Positions 1 through 5,326 are shown, numbered from the stretch's first letter. The stretch: DNA of 5,380 nt from Bacteroidales bacterium UBA6828 (GCA_002452095.1 DKEG01000001.1:1-5380), one strand, 5' to 3'. A program made the numbers and translations. Notes: generated by a model not told the origin, from the letters alone.

Positions 1-28
1 GAGGAACTAGAGGAACTAGAGATTCTAG
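1..28. repeat. End of a CTAG nonamer array, left of gdhA
   Basis: CTAG occurs at 7, 16 and 25, exactly 9 bp apart, with 5-bp spacers aggaa and agatt. This is the same period and core as the longer array at 1469-1562 on the other side of gdhA. The array is cut by the window edge, so its true length is unknown. It is followed by a run of seven T and six G (30-42). It lies about 58 bp beyond the gdhA stop codon and would be in the 3' region of the gdhA transcript if transcription continues that far. No function can be assigned from sequence. Confidence 0.7.
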
Positions 29-85
29 ATTTTTTTGGGGGGATTCGGAGATTTTTGATTTTATAGAAAGACCGTATAGTTTCTA

Positions 86-1429
86 TTACAGGATTCCTTG
101 TTCGAGCATGGCTTGGGCGACTTTCATGAAGCCTGCGATGTTCGCACCTTTGACATAGTCGATAGTACCGTCGGGCTGCGTACCGAAACGGACACACTGC
201 TCGTGGATAGACTGCATGATATGGTGGAGACGCTCATCGACCTCTTTCGCCGTCCAACTGAGGTGTTCGGCATTCTGCGTCATCTCGAGCCCCGAGGTGG
301 CTACACCGCCTGCATTGACCGCCTTACCCGGCGCAAAGAGGACACCATTGTGCAGGAAATAGTGGATAGCCCCCGGTTGGCAGCCCATATTGCTGACCTC
401 ACAGCAGCACCAGCATCCGTTGGCTTTCAGTTCGCGGGCATCGTCTTCGCTCAGTTCGTTCTGGAAAGCGCACGGCAAAGCGATGTCGCACGGAACAGAC
501 CATGCTTTCCTGCCCGGGGTGAACGTAGCCAAAGCGGGGAACTTATCCGCCATATCCTGTACTTTGTTGCGGTTGGAAGAACGCATAACGAGCATATAGT
601 CGATCATCTCCTTGGTGATACCGCCCGGGATATGGCATACACCGTCAGGCCCCGAGATAGCCACCACTTTGGCACCGAGTTCGGTAGCCTTGGTGGCTGC
701 GCCCCATGCCACGTTGCCGAAGCCAGAGAGGGCGACGGTCTTGCCCTGGATGTCGTGCCCTGCTTTGTGGAGGAGGTGTTGGGTAAAATAGAGCGCACCG
801 AAGCCCGTAGCCTCCGGACGGAGGATAGAGCCGCCCCACGTCATTCCCTTGCCCGTAAGGACGCCGGTATGGTACTCGCGTGCGAGTTTCTGATACATAC
901 CATTGAGGAAACCGATCTCGCGGCCGCCTACGCCCACATCGCCTGCGGGGATGTCCTGGTCGGGACCGATACAATGCCACAACTCAAGCATAAACGCCTG
1001 GCAGAAACGCATAATCTCGGCATCGGACTTGCCCACGGGGTCGAAGTCGGAACCGCCCTTTGCACCGCCCATGGGGAGGGTGGTCAGGGCATTTTTGAAG
1101 GTCTGCTCGAAGCCGAGGAACTTGAGCATACTCGGAGTAACGGCTTTGTGGAAACGCAGTCCGCCTTTGTACGGACCGATAGCCGAATTGAACTGCACAC
1201 GGTAGCCGAGGTTGGTCTGCACCTGACCTTGGTCATCAATCCACGTAACACGGAAAGTAAAGATACGGTCGGGCTCTACCATACGCTCGACAATCTTCGC
1301 CTGCTCAAACTCAGGGTGCTGATTATAAACCTCTTCGATAGACTCGAGAACCTCTTGAACGGCTTGCAGATACTCTGCTTCGCCCGGGTGTTTCGCAGCC
1401 AGTTGCTGCATGATTGTTTCGACTTTCAT
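86..1429 (-). CDS. gdhA: Glutamate dehydrogenase, hexameric, probably NADP-linked
   Basis: This cytoplasmic enzyme interconverts 2-oxoglutarate plus ammonia and L-glutamate, at the junction of carbon and nitrogen metabolism. The protein has 447 residues, the normal length of the hexameric short-chain (E. coli GdhA-like) class. The N-terminal substrate domain shows GPYKGGLRFH (85-94, K88), LPMGGAKGGSDFDP (118-131, catalytic-type K124) and PAGDVGVGGREIGF (161-174, D164). The nucleotide-binding Rossmann domain has SGFGNVA (235-241). The C-terminal part has SNMGC (346-350), APGKAVNAGGVATSGLEM (366-383) and GANIAGF (428-434). The ATG at 1429 gives the family N-terminus (MKVETIMQQL...). No Shine-Dalgarno sequence is visible and the upstream bases are AT-rich. 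The gene lies 149 nt behind the histidine kinase on the same strand, with its own promoter at 1574-1605 and a repeat-filled leader. One oddity is that four of residues 339-343 are cysteine (C339, C341-C343), with C350 close by. NADP preference is inferred from the family; Bacteroidales enzymes can have mixed cofactor use. Confidence 0.97.
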   Translation of the reverse strand: MKVETIMQQLAAKHPGEAEYLQAVQEVLESIEEVYNQHPEFEQAKIVERMVEPDRIFTFRVTWIDDQGQVQTNLGYRVQFNSAIGPYKGGLRFHKAVTPSMLKFLGFEQTFKNALTTLPMGGAKGGSDFDPVGKSDAEIMRFCQAFMLELWHCIGPDQDIPAGDVGVGGREIGFLNGMYQKLAREYHTGVLTGKGMTWGGSILRPEATGFGALYFTQHLLHKAGHDIQGKTVALSGFGNVAWGAATKATELGAKVVAISGPDGVCHIPGGITKEMIDYMLVMRSSNRNKVQDMADKFPALATFTPGRKAWSVPCDIALPCAFQNELSEDDARELKANGCWCCCEVSNMGCQPGAIHYFLHNGVLFAPGKAVNAGGVATSGLEMTQNAEHLSWTAKEVDERLHHIMQSIHEQCVRFGTQPDGTIDYVKGANIAGFMKVAQAMLEQGIL

Positions 1430-1468
1430 CGCAATTATATTTAAGGAGTTTGTTTTTTTATAGATATT

Positions 1469-1562
1469 CTAGAAGTTCTAGAAATCCTAGAAATCCTAGA
1501 AATCCTAGAAATCCTAGAAGTTCTAGATTTTCTAGATTTTCTAGTAGTTCTAGATTTTCTAG
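1469..1562. repeat. CTAG nonamer tandem array in the gdhA leader
   Basis: Eleven CTAG tetramers start at 1469, 1478, 1487, 1496, 1505, 1514, 1523, 1532, 1541, 1550 and 1559, an exact 9-bp period. The 5-bp spacers on the plus strand are aagtt, aaatc four times, aagtt, atttt twice, tagtt and atttt. The left half is thus A-rich and the right half T-rich, and the two halves are partly complementary. CTAGAAGTTCTAG (1469-1481 and 1514-1526) is itself a palindrome with a one-base centre. The array fills most of the gap between the kinase stop and the gdhA start and lies downstream of the predicted gdhA promoter, so it should be transcribed as 5' leader. By eye I see only one other CTAG in the window outside the two arrays (2957). 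A plus-strand reading frame crosses the array but looks like low-complexity readthrough, not a gene. Confidence 0.93.
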
Positions 1563-1573
1563 GTTTTTCGGGG

Positions 1574-1605
1574 CAAAATTACTGCTTTTTTCGCAGATAG
1601 ACAAA
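1574..1605 (-). promoter_or_regulatory. Predicted gdhA promoter (Bacteroidota type)
   Basis: On the minus strand, TTTG (1605-1602) is followed after 20 bp by TAATTTTG (1581-1574). This matches the primary sigma consensus of Bacteroidota (-33 TTTG, 19-20 bp, -7 TAnnTTTG). Transcription would begin near 1567-1570, giving gdhA a leader of about 140 nt that contains the whole CTAG array. The TAA of the -7 box is the stop codon of the upstream kinase gene, and the -33 box lies in the last codons of that gene. The match is strong, but the start site is predicted only. Confidence 0.72.
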
Positions 1606-3762
1606 GAAAGTAGTGCCTTTTTCAGATGTTTCAAAACATATTTTCCCGCCCGACCCCTCTACTATATTCTTTGAGATAGCCAAACCGAGCCCCATACCCG
1701 TATTTTTGGTAGTAAAATTGGGCATAAAAATACGCTCGCGGATGTCCTCGGGGATACCGGGGCCGTTGTCGGAGAAGGAGATGACCATATAGTCGGGCTC
1801 GGGTGCATCCTTGAGGATGACGATGATATCCGCATTCTCCTGTCCCTCCATAGCCTGGATGGCATTGCGCAGGATATTGGTGAAGACCTGGGAGATCTGC
1901 CCGGCATCCGCCCACACCGGAACCCCGTGGTCGGGACCGATATAGCGCACCGGTACAGCGGCGGGGTTGTTGCGAATGAGTGTGATGACATTGGTCAATT
2001 TCTGCGCCACATCGACTTCGGAAGCGGTCACATCGGGCTGTTTGGCAAAAGTAGAGAACGAAGTGGCGATATGCGATAGGTTGTCAATTTGCTCGATGAG
2101 CATAGGCGCGGCTTTGTCGAAATAGGCATCGAACCGGTCGGTTCCTTTGAGGCGGCGGAGTTGCTGGATGGTGAGTTTCATCGGGGTGAGGGGGTTCTTA
2201 ATCTCGTGGGCAATCTGGCGTGCCATAGTACGCCATGCGCCCTCACGCTCCGCCTTGGCGAGACGGGCAGCCGATTGCTCCATCAGATCGACCATGGCAT
2301 TGTAGCGTTCTACCAGTTCGCCCACCTCATCGTGGTATTTGTAATCGATATGGTTGTCGGGGTTGCCGATACGGAAATGGCGCATCTTGTCGGTGAGCAT
2401 ACTCAAAGGTGCGGTCATACTGCGTGCAGCCAGATAGGCAGCGAGGAACGCCAACAGCAGCACGACCAGATAGGGCGGGAGGAGGCGTGCGAGTAGGTTG
2501 TCCACCTCTTGGGCTTTCTCAATCTCGGACACAAAACTCGGTACGCTAATATAACCGATCTGCACATACGAACCGTTGTAGAAAGGAGCGTAGGCACAGA
2601 GATAGCGCATATCGCCTATCTGCTCATACTGCACAAGCGTGTCCTGCAGAGAGAAGAACGGTTTGGGCGAGATGCGTGTGGAGAGCAGACCATTGGTAAA
2701 GAGTCCGGGGGTAGATGAACCGACCAGTACCCCCTGATTATCATAGACATGGATATCCGCTCCCGCCGAGAGACTCAGGTCGCGGAGATCGACATTAAGC
2801 CCCGCGGTATTCGCCTGCGTAAGGGACATATCCCAATAGTAGAGGCTCTGGAGATAGGATTGCACATATTTGCATTTGGAAGTAAGTATATCCTGCTGGC
2901 GTTGCTCGTAGTTGGAGCGCACATAGCGGATAGAAAGGGCAAAGACATAGACAAAACTAGCAAGGATACAGGCGATGATGACATAAACGAAGCGCATGCG
3001 GAGCGACATATTGCGGAAGCCGCGGTAGCGTATCAGTACCAAGATACCCAGAAGCAGCAACGCTCCCATCAACGCCATAGAAATAATAAACCAGACCTGC
3101 ACGCGTGCCGTGCGTCGGTTGCCGGTATTCTCCGCCGAAGACAGTTGCCTGAACGTAAACGACTCGTCAATAGTTGTTTTGGACAATTCGGCAACCGACT
3201 CGCGCTGCTCCGGAAGGAGGGTAAACAGGAAATCGCCGTCGGCGGAGAATATCTCCATACCATTGGCGGAGTGGTATCGGGAGATGTCGTAGCCGGCATC
3301 GCCCCGGAAAGGCGGAATAAACTTGTTTTGGAACCGGGAGCCTCCTATGGGATAGGCGTATTTGAGGGGAATAACCGTCAGGATATTGTATTCTCCCGCT
3401 TTTGTCCAGCGTGCCACCGCATGCGCATTGCGGAAACGCAAGTACCACCAGCGGTCGTAGCCGACAAGCACCACCTCATCGGTGGCAAGCCAGTTGTCGG
3501 ACCAATAGACCAGATTACGCTTGTCGAAGATATAGAAGAGGATATGCTCGGAATCCTGTGTAATGATGCGCACGGAGTCGAAACTCGAGTTGTGTTGCAG
3601 GCACTGCGCCAGCGTGGCAGTACGGCTCTCGGCGAATGCCTCCTGGCGGAGCAGTGCCTTTTGCAGCCGTTTGCCGTCGCGGTCAAAGCCGCCACAGGAA
3701 GACAGCCCCGCCGCAGTGAGCAAGAGGAGCAGAAAGAGGAGTATTCGGAGCAGTTTTTTCAT
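1579..3762 (-). CDS. Membrane sensor histidine kinase, NtrY-like core, HAMP domain
   Basis: This 727-residue sensor kinase should autophosphorylate on histidine and pass phosphate to an unknown response regulator. The N-terminus MKKLLRILLFLLLLLTAAG leads into a lipobox-like LSSC (C23). Residues 24-220 should be periplasmic, followed by membrane segments at about 221-245 and 257-278 joined by a basic loop. A second periplasmic region spans about 279-428, with a third membrane segment at 429-446. A HAMP-like linker (about 448-500) follows. The kinase core has RQIAHEIKNPLTP (H519), the N box NILRNAIQAM (N629, N633), DNGPGI (665-670), an F box FMPNFTTK (679-686) and GMGLGLAI (689-696). The sequence EGAWRTMARQIAHEIKNPLTP resembles NtrY-type kinases. 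I chose the ATG at 3762 because it begins a clean signal sequence. The frame extends to an ATG at 3837, but that would add 25 non-export-like residues and lie upstream of the promoter. The signal sensed is not recognisable. No response regulator is present. The NtrY likeness is my judgement from motifs, not a search. Confidence 0.9.
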   Translation of the reverse strand: MKKLLRILLFLLLLLTAAGLSSCGGFDRDGKRLQKALLRQEAFAESRTATLAQCLQHNSSFDSVRIITQDSEHILFYIFDKRNLVYWSDNWLATDEVVLVGYDRWWYLRFRNAHAVARWTKAGEYNILTVIPLKYAYPIGGSRFQNKFIPPFRGDAGYDISRYHSANGMEIFSADGDFLFTLLPEQRESVAELSKTTIDESFTFRQLSSAENTGNRRTARVQVWFIISMALMGALLLLGILVLIRYRGFRNMSLRMRFVYVIIACILASFVYVFALSIRYVRSNYEQRQQDILTSKCKYVQSYLQSLYYWDMSLTQANTAGLNVDLRDLSLSAGADIHVYDNQGVLVGSSTPGLFTNGLLSTRISPKPFFSLQDTLVQYEQIGDMRYLCAYAPFYNGSYVQIGYISVPSFVSEIEKAQEVDNLLARLLPPYLVVLLLAFLAAYLAARSMTAPLSMLTDKMRHFRIGNPDNHIDYKYHDEVGELVERYNAMVDLMEQSAARLAKAEREGAWRTMARQIAHEIKNPLTPMKLTIQQLRRLKGTDRFDAYFDKAAPMLIEQIDNLSHIATSFSTFAKQPDVTASEVDVAQKLTNVITLIRNNPAAVPVRYIGPDHGVPVWADAGQISQVFTNILRNAIQAMEGQENADIIVILKDAPEPDYMVISFSDNGPGIPEDIRERIFMPNFTTKNTGMGLGLAISKNIVEGSGGKICFETSEKGTTFFVYLRKKQ

Positions 3763-3767
3763 TTCGG

Positions 3768-3799
3768 TTTGCAAAGATACGAAAATTGTCGTAACTTTG
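3768..3799 (+). promoter_or_regulatory. Predicted rightward promoter for the permease-trmN6 unit
   Basis: TTTG (3768-3771, continuing TTTGC) is followed by TAACTTTG (3792-3799), which matches TAnnTTTG. The gap is 20 bp after TTTG, or 19 bp if TTTGC is counted as the -33 box. The start of transcription would fall near 3804-3807, giving a leader of about 48 nt before the ATG at 3854. The -7 box overlaps the -33 box of the leftward promoter. Confidence 0.72.
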
Positions 3800-3803
3800 C
3801 AAA
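3772..3803 (-). promoter_or_regulatory. Predicted leftward promoter for the histidine kinase
   Basis: Read on the minus strand, TTTG (3803-3800, continuing TTTGC to 3799) is followed by TATCTTTG (3779-3772). The spacing is the same as in the rightward promoter. Only nine bases separate the -7 box from the kinase ATG at 3762, so the leader would be just a few nucleotides. That supports 3762 as the start, because the upstream in-frame ATG at 3837 would lie before the promoter, but it also raises the question of near-leaderless translation. Confidence 0.65.
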
Positions 3804-3853
3804 CCAAATGCGAAAATCGTGCCATACACAGGCACACACATTATATATATATT

Positions 3854-4567
3854 ATGCAATTTCTGACAGCCTTTGTATTGGGGCTACTGACCATATTAGA
3901 CCCTTGCACCCTGTTTACGAGCATCACCGCTATCGGGTACATCGACAAGGAAATCAGTGACAAACGCAAGGTGCTTGTAAATGGTGTGATGTTTGTACTG
4001 GGCAAACTATGCACCTATATAGTATTGGGTATTCCGTTTCTTCTCGGTGCACAAACCGATGGTATCCAGCGGATAATAGAGCAATACGGCGAACCCGTAC
4101 TGGCGGTATTTATGCTGCTGTGCGGCGTGGTATTGCTACTGAGCGGACACCATCACGAGCACGACCACGGAGTGAGCAAATGGCTGCAAAACGCCGACAG
4201 CAAATCGAGTTGGCTGTGGTCGTTTTTGCTGGGTATATTCTTTGCCGTGGCGTTCTGCCCGCACCGGCTGATCTATTTCATCACGATGATAGACCTGGCG
4301 GTAGCGATGCCGACGAGTGTATCGTGGCTGATGTTGGTGGTCTTCGGATTGGGTACGGGTCTGCCTATTATGCTGATAGCGTGGGTAATCAGTTACAGCG
4401 CAGTGAGTATCGGCAGCCTGACGCACAAGTTGGGCGTGTTCGAGAAATGGTTCCGCTATATCTGCGCGGGGCTGTTTATTGCACTGAGCGTCTATCTGGG
4501 CATTCATTCCTACACCGAACACCACGAACGCCCGCACAATGCACAGTGCGTAATGCGGAATTTGTAA
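3854..4567 (+). CDS. CcdA/DsbD-like membrane protein, ArsG-like permease family
   Basis: This 237-residue polytopic inner-membrane protein has about six hydrophobic helices (roughly 2-22, 42-64, 79-97, 119-140, 155-180 and 199-217). It carries the two pseudo-repeat cysteine motifs of the CcdA/DsbD transmembrane fold: LDPCTLFTSITAIGYI (C18) and AFCPHRLIYF (C135). The segments AIGYI, VNGVMFVLGK, GTGLPIMLIAWVISYS and FEKWFRYICAGLFIALSVYLGI resemble the ArsG branch, annotated as aromatic arsenical efflux permeases, as I recall it. The role could be electron transfer to periplasmic thiols or export of an organic compound; the sequence does not decide. A loop after helix 3 is GHHHEHDH (H99-H101, H103, H105), which suggests metal binding. 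The start is the ATG at 3854, because translation upstream in this frame is not family-like. The last ten codons and the stop come from a heptanucleotide repeat (4534-4589). It is probably co-transcribed with trmN6, 26 nt downstream. Confidence 0.8.
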   Translation: MQFLTAFVLGLLTILDPCTLFTSITAIGYIDKEISDKRKVLVNGVMFVLGKLCTYIVLGIPFLLGAQTDGIQRIIEQYGEPVLAVFMLLCGVVLLLSGHHHEHDHGVSKWLQNADSKSSWLWSFLLGIFFAVAFCPHRLIYFITMIDLAVAMPTSVSWLMLVVFGLGTGLPIMLIAWVISYSAVSIGSLTHKLGVFEKWFRYICAGLFIALSVYLGIHSYTEHHERPHNAQCVMRNL

Positions 4568-4589
4568 TTTGTAATTTGTAATTTGTAAA
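4534..4589. repeat. Heptanucleotide array at the permease-trmN6 junction
   Basis: Eight consecutive 7-bp units run without interruption: GCACAAT, GCACAGT, GCGTAAT, GCGGAAT, TTGTAAT three times and TTGTAAA. The array encodes residues 228-237 of the permease and its stop codon (TTG TAA), then fills most of the 26-nt gap up to the TTG start of trmN6 at 4594. The GCACAAT unit also occurs in the second array at 4688-4736. Short heptamer tandem repeats are known from other bacteria, for example the cyanobacterial STRR family. Whether this is related is unknown. Confidence 0.9.
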
Positions 4590-4593
4590 TACC

Positions 4594-5322
4594 TTGTCTT
4601 CGCCGTTTTTCCATTTTAAGCAGTTCACCGTATGGCACGACCGCTGTGCGATGAAAGTAGGCACCGACGGGGTGCTGCTTGGGGCGTGGACAATGCACAA
4701 TGGACAATGCACAATGGACAATGCACCATACACCATATTGGACATTGGGACGGGGAGCGGACTGGTGGCACTGATGCTGGCACAACGGTTTGCCGCAGCG
4801 CAGATAGATGCGATAGACATAGAGCCGCAGGCGGTGGAGCAGGCACGGCTAAACTTTGCGCAGAGCCATTGGGTGGAGCGGTTGAAGGCTCACTTGGCAG
4901 CATTGCAGGATTGGCAGCCGGACAAGCGTTATGACCTGATTGTCAGCAATCCGCCATATTTCAGGAACAGCCTGAAGAACCCCGACTGGGGGCGCGAATT
5001 GGCACGGCATACCGACTCGCTTCCGTACGCAGATTTGCTCCGTTGCACAACGCAACTGCTTGCTCCGCGGGGTACCGCTGCTTTTATCCTGCCCGCCGAA
5101 GCGGAGAGCGATATTATCCGTATCGGCAAAGAGAACGGACTTTATTGCAACCGTCTTACCCGCGTACACAGCAAGCCCGGCAAACCCGCAAAGCGTATTC
5201 TAACAGAGTTTTCCCCCACCCCGCCGGAGACGCCCCCCGTTCCGCAGATATTCCATATAGAATCCGCCACCTCGCCACGAAGCGAGGAATACGCAGAGAT
5301 GACAAAGGACTTCTACCTATAA
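4594..5322 (+). CDS. trmN6: tRNA(Val) adenine-37 N6-methyltransferase, TrmN6/YfiC type
   Basis: This cytoplasmic SAM-dependent enzyme of 242 residues is expected to methylate N6 of A37 in tRNA1(Val). It matches E. coli YfiC (TrmN6) through FKQFTVWHDRCAMKVGTDG (8-26) and LLGAW (28-32). It also has motif I ILDIGTGSG (48-56), LALMLAQR-like VALMLAQR (58-65), DAIDIEP (72-78) and the N6-adenine catalytic motif SNPPYF (118-123). The C-terminus EEYAEMTKDFYL also fits the family. The start is TTG at 4594: an in-frame stop (TAA, 4579-4581) lies just upstream with no ATG between, and the first ATG (4651) would remove the conserved FKQFTVWHD segment. Residues 32-48 are encoded by a heptanucleotide repeat. 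Between LLGAW and ILDIG there are 15 residues against 8 in E. coli YfiC as I remember it, so about seven residues look inserted. Substrate tRNA is inferred from the family; members may differ. Confidence 0.92.
   Translation: MSSPFFHFKQFTVWHDRCAMKVGTDGVLLGAWTMHNGQCTMDNAPYTILDIGTGSGLVALMLAQRFAAAQIDAIDIEPQAVEQARLNFAQSHWVERLKAHLAALQDWQPDKRYDLIVSNPPYFRNSLKNPDWGRELARHTDSLPYADLLRCTTQLLAPRGTAAFILPAEAESDIIRIGKENGLYCNRLTRVHSKPGKPAKRILTEFSPTPPETPPVPQIFHIESATSPRSEEYAEMTKDFYL
4688..4736. repeat. Heptanucleotide array inside the trmN6 coding region
   Basis: Seven contiguous 7-bp units are GGACAAT, GCACAAT, GGACAAT, GCACAAT, GGACAAT, GCACCAT and ACACCAT. The first five form a 14-bp alternating repeat (GGACAAT-GCACAAT). 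The array is fully coding, for residues 32-48 of the methyltransferase, just before motif I. Gain or loss of three units (21 nt) would keep the frame; other changes would break it. The reading continues cleanly into the conserved SAM-binding motif, so the present copy number is in frame. Confidence 0.92.
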
Positions 5323-5326
5323 TAAA

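Larger units (their letters stand above)
3766..3805. repeat. 40-bp palindrome holding two divergent promoters
   Basis: The left arm GGTTTGCAAAGATACGA (3766-3782) and the right arm TCGTAACTTTGCAAACC (3789-3805) are inverted copies, with 16 of 17 positions matching, around a 6-bp centre (aaattg). Each arm contains the -33 box of one promoter and the -7 box of the opposing one. The symmetry may simply arise from the two overlapping promoters, because TTTGCAAAG contains both a TTTG and a reversed CAAA. The match runs beyond the consensus positions, however (GG/CC at the outer ends, ACGA/TCGT at the inner ends), so it could also be an operator for a dimeric regulator. Confidence 0.88.

Noticed and set aside
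63..86. A 7-bp inverted repeat (ATAGAAA/TTTCTAT) at the gdhA stop, as a terminator
   Set aside because: The stem is almost all A/T, has a 10-nt loop, overlaps the stop codon and is not followed by a U run on the minus strand.
98..1444. A 448-codon open frame on the plus strand, antisense to almost the whole of gdhA
   Set aside because: It lies fully opposite a clearly conserved enzyme gene and its translation matches no family I recognise. Codon bias on the minus strand explains the lack of stops. Long antisense frames opposite glutamate dehydrogenase genes have been noted before without a firm function.
1469..1562. The CTAG array as a CRISPR array
   Set aside because: Units are 9 bp with 5-bp spacers, far too short for CRISPR repeats and spacers, and there are no cas genes.
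1414..1674. A plus-strand frame encoding Arg-Asn-Pro and Arg-Phe-Ser repeats across the CTAG array
   Set aside because: The peptide repeat follows simply from a 9-bp DNA period (three codons). The ends overlap gdhA and the kinase gene, and there is no promoter or start context.
2749..3960. A 403-codon open frame on the plus strand, antisense to the kinase N-terminal half and crossing the promoter region
   Set aside because: It is opposite the kinase and runs through the divergent promoter palindrome into the permease gene in a wrong frame. Its product is low-complexity and unfamiliar.
3808..3960. A 50-codon frame starting at an ATG just after the rightward promoter, overlapping the permease start
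   Set aside because: It could be an upstream overlapping frame, but it has no recognisable sequence or ribosome site and most of it overlaps the permease coding region.
4562..4589. The TTGTAAT heptamers as repeated -7 promoter boxes for trmN6
   Set aside because: TAATTTG is one base short of TAnnTTTG in each unit, so none matches the consensus, and no -33 box is needed to explain expression from the upstream promoter.
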